Part shown: positions 27,109 to 37,504 of the stretch, in pieces
Layout: the number at the start of each line of letters is the position of its first letter
How positions within the stretch are numbered: the first letter of the stretch is position 1
Source: Oceanospirillum sediminis
GTDB lineage: Bacteria; Pseudomonadota; Gammaproteobacteria; Pseudomonadales; Halomonadaceae
Length of the DNA: 64,000 nucleotides
Direction: 5' to 3'
Assembly: GCF_014164585.1 (NCBI RefSeq)
Contig: NZ_JACJFM010000015.1
Location: 1-64,000, forward strand
The notes under the pieces: model-generated
Told to the model about the DNA's origin: nothing
Seen by the model: the letters and a program-made list of their open reading frames with translations, nothing else
Database searches by the model: none
Program-made: the position numbers and the translations under genes

Positions 27109-28278
27109 TCAACTCTGCTCATCTACTCTGGGAGAGATCAGTGCGGGTAAATAAACGATAAAGAAAAGAGCAAAAGCAATAATCCAGAAAAAGCCCGCCA
27201 TATCGTACACAAAAGCTTTATTCACAACAGCCATCATCACAACCCTGGCAAGCACCGCCAGCACCATAAAAGTAAAGGCCAGCTTCATCAATCCAGGCAA
27301 CATCAGCGGACGACCAGTATGCCCCAGAGCAACCCGACTCATCATTCCCAGTGTTAACAGACCAATACCGCCTGTCGTTAACATGTGGATATATAAGAAC
27401 GGCGACAAGCCGGTTACAGGCCCTGCTGCACGCAGTAGAAACCCTAGTGCAATACACAGATACCCCAGATGCAGAATCCACAACAGAGGATTTTTCAGTA
27501 AGGCTTTATCAAACCATCCCCCAAGCCTCATTAACAATAATGCCGCCAGAATACCGGACAATACAGACGCCAGATCACTTAAGGGCTGCCATAAATCATA
27601 CAGAAAAAGCATCACCGCAACTGGCACCACAGCCTTTTCAAGCCATAGGATACGCTTGCCCTGACAATCAGGTAGCGCACGTTCAGTAAAAAACGGAATC
27701 ACCCGCCCACCAATGATCAGCATAATCAGTACGACAAGATTCAGAGCACCATAAATCCCCTGGTGTGCCATCCCGATGGTCAAACCATGAAGATCAAAAT
27801 GCACCAGCAGATTCATCAGAAAAAAGAGCAGGCAAAAGAAAATAAACACCATGTTGCGTACATTGCCGCTTTTCAGGATGGGAGGGGCAATTGCCAGTGT
27901 CAGAAAAGGAAAAAAGGCCAGATCAACAACAGAAATAATTTCTGCAGGCAGGGAAGTAAATGGCAGGATACGCCCTGCCAGCCATACCAGCACCAGCCCG
28001 GCAAGAGCCGTACCAGATAAGGTCGCGATCCCTGTCCAGTTACGTACCGCCGTCAGCAGAAAGCCACTGATAATGGCTGCGGTAAAACCAAAGATCAGCT
28101 CATGACTATGCCAGAGAACTCCCGGATAAAAAGTCGGAAAAGCGATGCCTCTTAACTGCAGCACCCAACCCGTCATCAGCACACAGGCGAACACACTGCC
28201 CAGCAGGAAAAAAGGCCGGAACCCCATAGATAAAAATGCTTTGGCGGAAAAACTGAATTGCGAAAAATACCCTGACAT
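27109..28278 (-). CDS. NnrS-family membrane protein
   Basis: A polytopic (about 12 helices) NnrS protein of 389 aa, with the family N-terminus FRPFFLLGSVFACVLMTGWVLQL, LWHSHELIFGFTAAIISGFLLTAVRNWTG and the His-containing HMLTTGGIGLLTLGMMSRVALGHTGR. NnrS proteins are heme- and copper-containing membrane proteins linked to nitric oxide stress relief. Start at ATG 28278 with AAGGA upstream; a GTG three bases earlier is in frame. The stop nearly meets that of the convergent MocR gene. No denitrification genes are visible. Confidence 0.92.
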   Translation of the reverse strand: MSGYFSQFSFSAKAFLSMGFRPFFLLGSVFACVLMTGWVLQLRGIAFPTFYPGVLWHSHELIFGFTAAIISGFLLTAVRNWTGIATLSGTALAGLVLVWLAGRILPFTSLPAEIISVVDLAFFPFLTLAIAPPILKSGNVRNMVFIFFCLLFFLMNLLVHFDLHGLTIGMAHQGIYGALNLVVLIMLIIGGRVIPFFTERALPDCQGKRILWLEKAVVPVAVMLFLYDLWQPLSDLASVLSGILAALLLMRLGGWFDKALLKNPLLWILHLGYLCIALGFLLRAAGPVTGLSPFLYIHMLTTGGIGLLTLGMMSRVALGHTGRPLMLPGLMKLAFTFMVLAVLARVVMMAVVNKAFVYDMAGFFWIIAFALFFIVYLPALISPRVDEQS

Positions 28279-28350
28279 CACATCCTGTTCCTTAACAATT
28301 ACTGTACTGGCGCCTCAGAGTAAAGCATCCTTATATATCAGGCAGTCTGA

Positions 28351-28623
28351 TCACCCGGTAGTAAACCCATCCAGCTCCAGACAATCACATTCCTGAACCT
28401 GGACATGGTCCACCCGGGATAAAGGAGAACCTTTCCACAGCCATTGCATCAGCGCTTCTACCTGATCTGCGTCACCCTGAGCATGTACCTGAACAGATCC
28501 GTCATCGGCGTTGACAGCCCAACCCGTCACCCCCAGCTTTTCCGCCTGATCACGGGTGTTTTTTCTGAACCAGACGCCTTGTACCCGTCCGGTTACACAG
28601 GCTTTACGAGCAATTATAGACAT
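28351..28623 (-). CDS. acyP: Acylphosphatase
   Basis: Hydrolyses the carboxyl-phosphate bond of acylphosphates. A 90-aa compact protein with the phosphate loop GRVQGVWFRKNTR including catalytic Arg20, and GWAVNADDGSV with catalytic Asn38. The family length is 90-100 aa. GAGAGG lies about 8 bases before the ATG. It lies between YihY and NnrS on the same strand, with gaps of 109 and 72 bp, so linkage is uncertain. Confidence 0.95.
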   Translation of the reverse strand: MSIIARKACVTGRVQGVWFRKNTRDQAEKLGVTGWAVNADDGSVQVHAQGDADQVEALMQWLWKGSPLSRVDHVQVQECDCLELDGFTTG

Positions 28624-28732
28624 ACCATCACCTCTCTGGCATTCATCATCCGATCATATCTGACTATCATTCAGAATATTATTCCGCGCCGCAACACTTT
28701 ACCATGAAGCCAGAAGAAGCCCAGAACTCTGT

Positions 28733-30016
28733 TTATTTTTCAGACTCCGGAAGATAGACTTCTGCCTCATCAGCAGAAAACAGTGTATTCGCCGGCTGAT
28801 TAAAAGCCTTATTACCATGTTCGTCATAGCGACGAAAAATAGCATCAGCTTCCGGCCATAACGCCTGTACTTCTGCCGTGCCCTCTGATTTATCTGCACT
28901 GCACACCGGCATAGCCCAGGGAAACAGACGAAACAGCTGCCAGAGCGTCAATCCGGATAAATCTCTGGCCAGGTGCCATTCCTGCTGATCACTCATTACG
29001 ATCAATCCTTTCTTCTTCAGGTGCCCCAGCAAAGCATTTTGTTGTGAAAAGCTCAGAGGAGCCAGAATTTTTCTGACTTGATGCACTGGCGCAACCCGCC
29101 CTTTTTTCCAATGTATAAAAAGACAGCGCAACAAATGGATTGCAACACTGAACTCATGTCGCCGGATTGAGACCCAGTCCGGCTGATAACGATCCAGCGC
29201 CATTACCAGAGTGGCTCCCAATAACACCAGGTTCCAGCTGATAAAAATCCAGAACAGAAATAAAGGTACGGCTGCAAATGCACCGTAAACCACCTCATAG
29301 GAAGGCGAGTGAGCAATAAACTGACTGAATACAAGTTTGGCCAGCTCAAAACAGATCGCAGTAAAAACACCTCCTGCCAGAGCATGCTTCCAGCTGACAC
29401 GGCAGTTTGGTACAAAAAGATAAAGCATCGTGAAAGCCAGTGACGAGGTCAGAAAAGGCAAAAACTGCAAAATATAGGGGGTCAGCCCCAGTGTATCGGT
29501 TGCGCTCAGAAAATATTTATGAGATAGCACGTAAGAACTGGCTGCCAGACCAACCCCTATCAGTATTGGTCCCAGTGTCAGAATAGCCCAGTAAAGCAAA
29601 AAACTGGATGCCCCCTTCCTGCTATTACTGACAGACCAGATCTGATTAAACGACTTTTCAATCGCCGACATCATCAGAACAGAAGTGACAACCAGAAAGA
29701 CACCGCCCACAACGGTCAGGCTGCGAGCCTGGCGAGCAAACTCTTTCAGATAATCCTGTAAAACCTGGCCACTTTCAGGAACAAAGTTACTGAATAACAG
29801 ATCCTGAAACTGCTCTCCGGCATTCTGCACACTGGGCAACGCAGAAAGAATGCCGTAAGTCACCGTCATCAGCGGTACAATAGCAAACAGAGTGGTATAT
29901 GTCAGATAAGCCGCTGTTTTCTGACTTTCATTTTTCTGAAAACGGCGAAACATAAAACGAATAAAACCGATTCCATAATGCTGGCAATAATCCAGAGTAC
30001 CCTGTATAGGCGTCAT
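28733..30016 (-). CDS. YihY/BrkB-family inner membrane protein
   Basis: A 427-aa protein with the six-helix YihY/BrkB core (about 20-290): KTAAYLTYTTLFAIVPLMTVTYGILSALP, the SLTVVGGVFLVVTSVLMMSAIEKSFNQIW block and a region ending FLFWIFISWNLVLLGATLVMAL. The C-terminal 130 residues are soluble and carry a winged-helix-like segment (ILAPLSFSQQNALLGHLKKKGLIVM). Older annotations call it RNase BN, which is wrong for this family; function is unsettled. AGGAGA precedes the start. It is divergent from arsC-wrbA, as in pseudomonads. Confidence 0.93.
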   Translation of the reverse strand: MTPIQGTLDYCQHYGIGFIRFMFRRFQKNESQKTAAYLTYTTLFAIVPLMTVTYGILSALPSVQNAGEQFQDLLFSNFVPESGQVLQDYLKEFARQARSLTVVGGVFLVVTSVLMMSAIEKSFNQIWSVSNSRKGASSFLLYWAILTLGPILIGVGLAASSYVLSHKYFLSATDTLGLTPYILQFLPFLTSSLAFTMLYLFVPNCRVSWKHALAGGVFTAICFELAKLVFSQFIAHSPSYEVVYGAFAAVPLFLFWIFISWNLVLLGATLVMALDRYQPDWVSIRRHEFSVAIHLLRCLFIHWKKGRVAPVHQVRKILAPLSFSQQNALLGHLKKKGLIVMSDQQEWHLARDLSGLTLWQLFRLFPWAMPVCSADKSEGTAEVQALWPEADAIFRRYDEHGNKAFNQPANTLFSADEAEVYLPESEK

Positions 30017-30096
30017 CTGACGATCTCCTGTTCCCGTATGAAGCTCAGCTGGTTAAAATACCGGCTAATTTTACCACTGACCTGAATCAAGGATAA

Positions 30097-31076
<980 letters not shown>

Positions 31077-31094
31077 CAAACAGAGAGCCGTTTA

Positions 31095-31508
31095 ATGAAA
31101 AAAATGATGAGCCGCCTGGAAGCTGGTAAAGATATCAATCAGCTTGCTGAAAAAAGCCGCATCTGGGTGTTATTCAGCTTTATCGGTATGTTTGTCCTTC
31201 TGACAGGAAATAGTATTCTTTTTCCAACTGAAGGGGCTCGTACCTGGGTGATCGTACTCTTTCAGACCCTTCCGTTACTGCTGTTTATCCCAGGCGTATG
31301 GACCCGTCGCCCCAGGTCCCATGCCTGGCTTTGCTTTGTCAGCCTGCTCTATTTCACTCAGGGCGTAACCCAGGCCTTTATCCCTGATCACAAAATATTC
31401 GGACTAACACTGTCTGTACTGTCTATTGCACTTTTCTCATCAGCCATGATGTTTTCCCGCTGGGAAAGTCTTCGTATCCGGACTAACCAGAATACTGAGT
31501 CAGAGTGA
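31095..31508 (+). CDS. DUF2069 membrane protein
   Basis: A 137-aa protein with four predicted membrane helices (about 25-44, 52-67, 74-92, 98-117), matching DUF2069, a family of unknown function. RIWVLFSFIGMFVLLTGN and WLCFVSLLYFTQGVTQAF are the recognisable segments. It begins 18 bp after wrbA and is the last gene before a clear terminator. The arsC-wrbA-DUF2069 order is conserved in pseudomonads. Confidence 0.88.
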   Translation: MKKMMSRLEAGKDINQLAEKSRIWVLFSFIGMFVLLTGNSILFPTEGARTWVIVLFQTLPLLLFIPGVWTRRPRSHAWLCFVSLLYFTQGVTQAFIPDHKIFGLTLSVLSIALFSSAMMFSRWESLRIRTNQNTESE

Positions 31509-31596
31509 TATATACCTGAAAAGTGTTGCGGTATTCTTCAGTCACCGGAAAATATCATAACTCTTAACAGTGAAAAGCTTATTCAGATACTTGCTG

Positions 31597-31647
31597 CAGC
31601 TTCTTTAACCCTCTTTCATCAGAAGAACTAAAGAAGCTGTATTTTTA
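31597..31647 (+). terminator. Terminator of the arsC-wrbA-DUF2069 operon
   Basis: CAGCTTCTTTA (31597-31607) pairs with TAAAGAAGCTG (31629-31639) around a 21-base loop, followed by TATTTTT. Confidence 0.8.
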
Positions 31648-31683
31648 CGATGCCATATCACTCACAAATCAGGGTATCATCAC

Positions 31684-33282
31684 TTACACCGGATCAATTG
31701 ACTCCACCCTGTTTTTTCCTTTCTGCTTCGCCTGCCTCATTGCCTGAGCCACATATTCCATCATCTGGTACTGATCAATCCCGCCATCAGGAATGAGAGA
31801 GCAAACTCCCGCACTGATAGTAACCACTTCTGCCGCTGATGACTGATGATGAGGAATAGCTATAGATTCAACCAACTGACAGCACTGCCTGGCCAGCATG
31901 GATGCTCCGGAGTCCGGCGTATTTGGTAGCAGCAAAACAAACTGATCCCCTCCATAACGCGCCAGTAAGTCGCCTGGACGATTAACAGCAGAACGTATAG
32001 CTTCAGCGATATTTCGTAAACATTCATCCCCTCTTAAACGGCCTTTATGCTGATTAAATGAGTCAAAATCATCCAGATCAAACAACACCAGAGATAAAGA
32101 CTGATGCTCTCTTCTTGTCCGCTTCCATTCCTGATCAAAAGAGTGATCAAAAGTATGCCTGTTAGCAATCCCTGTCAGATCATCTGTCTGACTTTTTTTC
32201 ACCAGCTCTTTATTAGATTTCCTCAACTCCTGATAACGCGCGTCAGATACTTGCTCCAGGTCCAGTTGACGGCGTTCACTCATACGCACATAGGAAGCTG
32301 CAATCGCCGTCAGAATCAATACGGTAAGAGTAACAACATAGGCCAGATCACTTTTGCGCTCATTCATAAACTCTTCAGATGGCGTGACCGTTAGCAGCCA
32401 GTGATAACCAGGTAAAACATTAATCAGAAAACTCTGGGCCATATCCATAACTTTTGCAGAAGCCGGTAATTGCCGAAAAAGCAAAGCATCTGCCTCTACT
32501 GAATCTTTTAGTATATTCTGATCCGTCAGCTGCACGTGTAAACCTGTCAGTTTTGAAGCTGACAAAACCTCCTTCATCAAATGCCTGACAGAAATAAATG
32601 CAGACAGAAGCCCTGATATATTATCTTCTGCTTCGGGATCAAAGACCGGCTGAATAAGCAGCACCAGCCGATCAGCATCGGAAGAAGACGTTTTACCATA
32701 CCCCCGGGTAGAAACAGGTCCACTGATAGTCATCCTGCCGGAAACAACCGCATCTCTGATCCCCTGCAATAATACGGAATCAGAAGCCAGATCAAACCCT
32801 CTGTTATTGCGCTCTTTTAATTCAGAAGATACAAACAGAACCGGAAAATGATCTGAACGCTGGCGAGCTGGTACAGCAACTCCTGAGTCTGTTAACTCAT
32901 AAATCTGAAAGTCAGGAAAATAAGCCTGCCAGTTTTGCTCTGCTGATTTTCTGTCACTGCTTCTGATAATCGGGGTCCAGTAAACACTCTGAATTTTCTC
33001 ATGCCGATTTAATACTGACTCAGATAAATAATGAAAGTGCTGCTCTGCTTCTGACAAAGGCAAGCCATAATCAGTAGCCATTCCCGCTGCCAGGCCATGA
33101 ACAGCCTCTGTTGCCAGTCTGAGTTCTTCGCTGAATTGCAGGGAAAGTACTTTCATATCGGCACTGATCCTGGACTGACTCACATCCTGCTTTAACTGAT
33201 ATACAGTAATGCCTGATATTCCGGAAAGGAGCAATCCAAGAATCAGAACAATAAGCGCAGAACGACCAACTGAATTCTGCAT
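31684..33282 (-). CDS. CHASE-domain diguanylate cyclase
   Basis: A 532-aa membrane protein with an N-terminal helix (8-28), a periplasmic CHASE ligand-binding domain (about 40-290), a second helix (about 308-326), a short coiled coil and a GGDEF domain (about 355-525) that would make c-di-GMP. The domain has DDLTGIANRHTFD, LFDLDDFDSFNQHKGRLRGDECL and an inhibitory I-site RPGD (435-438) five residues before the signature. The signature is GGDQF (444-448), with Gln447 in place of Glu; such variants may still be active, but activity is not certain. GGAGGAG precedes the start. Confidence 0.9.
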   Translation of the reverse strand: MQNSVGRSALIVLILGLLLSGISGITVYQLKQDVSQSRISADMKVLSLQFSEELRLATEAVHGLAAGMATDYGLPLSEAEQHFHYLSESVLNRHEKIQSVYWTPIIRSSDRKSAEQNWQAYFPDFQIYELTDSGVAVPARQRSDHFPVLFVSSELKERNNRGFDLASDSVLLQGIRDAVVSGRMTISGPVSTRGYGKTSSSDADRLVLLIQPVFDPEAEDNISGLLSAFISVRHLMKEVLSASKLTGLHVQLTDQNILKDSVEADALLFRQLPASAKVMDMAQSFLINVLPGYHWLLTVTPSEEFMNERKSDLAYVVTLTVLILTAIAASYVRMSERRQLDLEQVSDARYQELRKSNKELVKKSQTDDLTGIANRHTFDHSFDQEWKRTRREHQSLSLVLFDLDDFDSFNQHKGRLRGDECLRNIAEAIRSAVNRPGDLLARYGGDQFVLLLPNTPDSGASMLARQCCQLVESIAIPHHQSSAAEVVTISAGVCSLIPDGGIDQYQMMEYVAQAMRQAKQKGKNRVESIDPV

Positions 33283-33920
33283 AATCTCCTCCAGCTACCA
33301 TAAGCCTGATACATTCTCATATGCTTTCAGTATATGCAGGCAACAGAATTACGCCCTGATAAATCACCCCACAATAAGTGTAAAGAATAAAAAACACCTG
33401 ATCATCGCAGCCTGATTTATATTTTGCCACCTCCCTCTGATAACACCTGACCTCCAGATAGGCAAAGCACGACCAGTGTAACCATTTCATTACACCGCAC
33501 ACCTGAAACCCCGAAAAACACCTGATAAGTACAAAAACTGTTTTATCTGGCATTGACAGTCTATAAAACTGATTATCTATTTTTTTTAGCAAAATTAACT
33601 AAATATCATCTGGTAACATAGCCGTGTAATCTGGTAACACCAAAGTATCATCACCTTATGGCACATCTAATGCTTAAACACATAACACCATGATTTATAA
33701 TGATTTTATATTTGTTGGCATACAATATGGTTACAAATACAACCATCTGTATACGACATGACCAGATAACAACAACCTATGGTCAATGCTTGCGAATCCG
33801 TTCAGCATCATCCATACCTGATGTAACAGACCGGGTTATGTATAACGCAGGTCCGGAAACCACCAAAAGTGGTTGACACAGAACAAGGCCAAAAGCCTTA
33901 ATAATAAAAAGGAGTACGCC
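33283..33920. other. Noncoding region with two sets of repeats
   Basis: A 640-bp divergent region between the cyclase and leucine dehydrogenase with no credible ORF. It holds four copies of ACACCTGA (33394-33401, 33443-33450, 33499-33506, 33518-33525) and two copies of ATCTGGTAACA (33608-33618, 33629-33639). A possible -35, TTGACA, is at 33553-33558. Confidence 0.65.
33608..33639. repeat. Two 11-bp direct repeats, 21 bp apart
   Basis: ATCTGGTAACA occurs at 33608-33618 and 33629-33639 without mismatch. A 21-bp period places both on the same DNA face, as in operators bound by two dimers. They lie about 290 bp upstream of leucine dehydrogenase. Confidence 0.6.
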
Positions 33921-35003
33921 ATGAACGTATTTAGCCATCCTGATTTTGACGATCACGAAAAGGTTCTTTTCGGATCTGATCCCGCCTCAGGTCTGAAAGC
34001 GATTATCGCAGTTCATAATACAAACCGCGGCCCGGCACTGGGCGGCTGTAGAATGTGGCCCTACAATAACGACAACGAAGCCATGCGAGACGTACTCAGG
34101 CTATCAAGGGGCATGACATATAAATCAGCCCTGGCCAACCTGCCTCTGGGTGGAGGCAAGGCGGTTATCATCGGTAACCCCAGAGAACAGAAAACCCCGG
34201 AATTACTCAGAGCAATGGGGCGTCTGATAGAGTCTGTATCAGGTCATTACATTACCGCTGAAGATTCAGGCACCAGCGTACCTGATCTGAAAATAATGGC
34301 AGAGGAGACCAGCTATGTCGCCGGCATCCATGAGAAACACTGCCTGGATGGCCAGTTACGCAGCGGCGATCCATCCCCATCCACAGCTTACGGCGTATTT
34401 GTCGGTCTGAAATCAGCCGTTCAGTATCGCCTGGGTACTAATGACCTGAGCGGCCTGAAAGTAGCAGTACAGGGTGTAGGCAATGTTGGCTTCCGACTGG
34501 CCAAACACCTCAAAGAAGCCGGAGCTGAGCTTTGGGTAACGGATATCTACGACGACATGGTTAAACGCTGCGTGAATGAGCTGGGGGCAACGGCCGTTTC
34601 CTCAGATGAGATCTTCGGCCTTGATGTCGACGTCTTTGCCCCCTGCGCCATGGGCTCCATACTGAATAATCACACCATAGAGCAACTGAAAGCAAAAGTT
34701 ATTGCCGGCGCAGCTAACAACCAGCTGGAAAATGATGCAATTCATGGTGAAGCGTTACGCAACAAAGGCATCCTTTACGCCCCTGACTATGCAATAAACT
34801 CTGGCGGTATTATTGATGTTTGTTATGAGCGCCTGGGCAATGATGATCCGGACGCACTCAATCAACATATCGAATCCGTCCATGACACTCTGATGGAAAT
34901 CTTCAGTCGCTCTGACAGCGAACAGCAATCCACGCATATCATTGCTGACGCAGTTGCCAGAGAAAGATTTGCCAATCCCAGAAACATCCATCAAGCAGCC
35001 TGA
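33921..35003 (+). CDS. Leucine dehydrogenase (Glu/Leu/Phe/Val dehydrogenase family)
   Basis: NAD-dependent oxidative deamination of leucine, and usually valine and isoleucine, to 2-oxo acids. The 360-aa length is typical of octameric LeuDH. Lys68 ([15 protein letters not shown]) and Lys80 match the catalytic and substrate lysines of Bacillus LeuDH in number, [12 protein letters not shown] is the substrate-side motif, and [15 protein letters not shown] binds NAD. Asp115 lies in [11 protein letters not shown] 33921 follows AAGGAG; an in-frame upstream start at 33873 is not needed. The NSS transporter 78 bp downstream is on the same strand and probably co-transcribed. Confidence 0.95.
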   Translation: MNVFSHPDFDDHEKVLFGSDPASGLKAIIAVHNTNRGPALGGCRMWPYNNDNEAMRDVLRLSRGMTYKSALANLPLGGGKAVIIGNPREQKTPELLRAMGRLIESVSGHYITAEDSGTSVPDLKIMAEETSYVAGIHEKHCLDGQLRSGDPSPSTAYGVFVGLKSAVQYRLGTNDLSGLKVAVQGVGNVGFRLAKHLKEAGAELWVTDIYDDMVKRCVNELGATAVSSDEIFGLDVDVFAPCAMGSILNNHTIEQLKAKVIAGAANNQLENDAIHGEALRNKGILYAPDYAINSGGIIDVCYERLGNDDPDALNQHIESVHDTLMEIFSRSDSEQQSTHIIADAVARERFANPRNIHQAA

Positions 35004-35081
35004 TTTTTATTTTTTCATTTTTGCGGGCCTCAGCATTTGAGGTCCGGAGATAAGTTCACGCGTTAATTCGAGGAGAATCTC

Positions 35082-36479
35082 GTGTCTGATACAACGACAA
35101 CGACCACTGCAACTGCGGGACACCAGAACTGGTCGTCACGCTGGGCTTTTGTGCTGGCAGCCACAGGATCTGCGGTTGGCCTGGGTAACATCTGGAAGTT
35201 TCCCTATATCACTGGAGAGAATGGCGGCGGAGCTTTCGTTCTTGTATATCTGCTCTGTATTGCCGCTGTCGGCCTGCCAATCCTGATTGCAGAAATCATG
35301 CTGGGCCGTAAAGGCGCTAAAAGCCCAATTGCCAGTATGAGAGACCTGATCAGCAAACATAATGCCAGCTCTGGATGGGTATCTATTGGTGCTATCGGCA
35401 CCCTGGCAGCCTTTCTTATCCTGTCTTTCTACAGTGTCATTGGCGGCTGGGCCATTAACTACGTCGGTTACACCGTATCCGGTGACTTTATTGGTAAAGA
35501 TGGCGATGCTGTTGGTGGTATCTTTGGCGCTATGCTGGCCGACCCATCCAGCCTGCTGTTCTGGCACAGTGTGTTTATGGCGCTGACCCTGTTTATTGTA
35601 GCCCGAGGCGTTAAAGGCGGCCTGGAAAAAGCAGTAACCTGGCTGATGCCAGCATTATTTGCACTGCTGATTGTTATGGTCATTTACGCGATGACAACAA
35701 CCGGCTTTGCTCAGGGGGTCAGCTTTCTGCTTACACCAGACTTCTCCAAACTCACTCAGGAGGGCGTACTGAAAGCCCTGGGCCATGCCTTCTTTACACT
35801 TAGCCTGGGTACCGGTGTTATGATGGCTTACGGCTCATACCTGAACCATGATGTATCCATCGGCCGCACTTCCATCACAGTCGGCCTGATGGATACAGTT
35901 GTTGCTCTGGTCGCAGGCCTGGCCATCTTCCCGATTGTATTTGCTAACGGCATGGAACCTGGCGCAGGCCCAGGCCTGATCTTCGTATCCCTGCCTCTGG
36001 CATTCGGCAGCATGTCTCTGGGCACTATCATTGGAACACTGTTCTTTGTACTGCTGGTATTTGCCGCTCTGACCTCTGCAATCTCTCTACTGGAACCTTC
36101 AGTTGAATGGCTGGAAGAGCGCAGCGGCTTTAACCGTGTGACAGCGACACTGGTTGCCGGAGGTGCCGTATGGTTCCTGGGTATTGCTACCGTACTATCA
36201 CTGAATCTGTGGTCTGATGTACACCCGCTCGGCATGATTCCTGCGTTTGAAGGCAAGACAATTTTTGATCTGTTAGATTATGTCACTGCCAATATCATGT
36301 TACCTCTGGCTGGCCTGCTGGCGGCCCTGTATGTTGGCTGGGTAATGAAGAAAGAAGAAGTTGCTGAAGAGCTGAGCCTGGCCAATGGCCCTATGACACT
36401 GTTCTGGAATGTAACTCGCTACATTACACCCGCCGCCGTTATCATTGTATTTATGAATAGCATCGGTCTGCTGGGCTAA
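35082..36479 (+). CDS. Sodium-dependent amino-acid transporter (NSS/SNF family)
   Basis: A 465-aa membrane protein with about 11 helices. Helix 1 has the NSS signature GSAVGLGNIWKFPYITGENGGGAF with the unwound ion-binding region, and helix 6 carries FFTLSLGTGVMMAYGSYL. Bacterial NSS members import hydrophobic amino acids (Leu, Trp and others) with sodium. The start is GTG 35082 behind GAGGAGAATCTC. Placement directly after leucine dehydrogenase suggests leucine or another branched-chain amino acid as substrate. A strong terminator follows. Confidence 0.94.
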   Translation: MSDTTTTTTATAGHQNWSSRWAFVLAATGSAVGLGNIWKFPYITGENGGGAFVLVYLLCIAAVGLPILIAEIMLGRKGAKSPIASMRDLISKHNASSGWVSIGAIGTLAAFLILSFYSVIGGWAINYVGYTVSGDFIGKDGDAVGGIFGAMLADPSSLLFWHSVFMALTLFIVARGVKGGLEKAVTWLMPALFALLIVMVIYAMTTTGFAQGVSFLLTPDFSKLTQEGVLKALGHAFFTLSLGTGVMMAYGSYLNHDVSIGRTSITVGLMDTVVALVAGLAIFPIVFANGMEPGAGPGLIFVSLPLAFGSMSLGTIIGTLFFVLLVFAALTSAISLLEPSVEWLEERSGFNRVTATLVAGGAVWFLGIATVLSLNLWSDVHPLGMIPAFEGKTIFDLLDYVTANIMLPLAGLLAALYVGWVMKKEEVAEELSLANGPMTLFWNVTRYITPAAVIIVFMNSIGLLG

Positions 36480-36500
36480 TTCACAATACAATCCTCAAAA

Positions 36501-36543
36501 ACAGCAGGGGGATCTGCAAGCAGCCCCCCTTCTGTTTTTTTGT
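36501..36543 (+). terminator. Terminator of the leucine dehydrogenase-transporter unit
   Basis: ACAG-AGGGGG pairs with CCCCCT-CTGT around a 12-base loop (one bulge each side), followed by seven T's. Confidence 0.88.
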
Positions 36544-36583
36544 TTATCCATCAGATAAACAATCTGACTTAATACCCGGAAGC

Positions 36584-37504
36584 CTACGCAGATACCGGAA
36601 GCTCAGGCGACAACAAAACCAATAGGTCATCTCCCTTAGCCTTTTTCTCTTTGTAGCTCACTCCCAGAGCACCCAGCAACGTTTCAGGATCAGCCTGATG
36701 CTTGCCAAACCAGATCCCCATTCTGGGCTTAATTTCCAGATCAGGATAGCCCGCATAAGATAAACGACCAACAGCTCGCATTAACTGTTTAACCAGATCC
36801 TGGACGGAAGAACGGGTAGCAGATGGCAGCAGCATACAAATTTTCTGACCGGAAAAACGACAAGCATGCTCACGGCAATCAACCAGACGTATTACAATCT
36901 GCCCAATGTGCTTCAGAACCTTATTTCCAGTTTCTTCACCATAAGCAGAGTTAATATCCTGCAGGTTAGAAATATCCAGTAACATGACACCCAATGGCTG
37001 CTCTCTTTCCTCAGCCTGCTCAAGCCCACCCATCAGATAAGGGATAAAAAAGACCCGCTGCATTAGCTCTGTTTGCGGATCCTGCATAGAATTCATCTGC
37101 ACACTGGCCAGCATTTCCTGCATCTGGTCAGTTTCAGCCATTCTTTCAGTAACATCATGCCCATTAACCAGGATCAGCTTTTTCTGTTCAACTTCAACAT
37201 ACTGAAGCTGGAGCATATAATCCCGCATACCCGATAACTTAGACACCAGAACAGTATTCATTGACAGATGCTTCGCCTCAGAACCAGAGAGATTCTCAAT
37301 TAAAGCGGTCAGCTCAGGGACAGAAAACTCAGGGAAAAGATCATGGGGTGAAATTTCACAGATTTCCCCTTTCTCATACCCAAGGGAAGACTCTGCCGCA
37401 GAATTACTGTAGACAAAACTCAGACTATCCGGGTCCAGCAAAATTAACAACTCTTTAGACTGAGCAATAACAGCTCCGACGAGCTGATCAGATACAGCGG
37501 CCAT
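36584..37504 (-). CDS. PAS domain protein with degenerate GGDEF domain
   Basis: A 306-aa cytoplasmic protein with an N-terminal PAS (about 5-118, ending ILVNGHDVTERMAE) and a GGDEF fold (about 138-300). The fold is recognisable from LLDISNLQDINSAYGEETGNKVLKHI and YKEKKAKGDDLLV, but the signature place reads RFSGQKICMLLP, with SGQK at 218-221 instead of GG(D/E)EF, and the N-terminal DPLTGL motif is DPQTEL. It therefore almost certainly makes no c-di-GMP and may bind a nucleotide or protein partner instead. AAGGAGG precedes the start. It stands alone between the NSS terminator and hda. Confidence 0.88.
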   Translation of the reverse strand: MAAVSDQLVGAVIAQSKELLILLDPDSLSFVYSNSAAESSLGYEKGEICEISPHDLFPEFSVPELTALIENLSGSEAKHLSMNTVLVSKLSGMRDYMLQLQYVEVEQKKLILVNGHDVTERMAETDQMQEMLASVQMNSMQDPQTELMQRVFFIPYLMGGLEQAEEREQPLGVMLLDISNLQDINSAYGEETGNKVLKHIGQIVIRLVDCREHACRFSGQKICMLLPSATRSSVQDLVKQLMRAVGRLSYAGYPDLEIKPRMGIWFGKHQADPETLLGALGVSYKEKKAKGDDLLVLLSPELPVSA

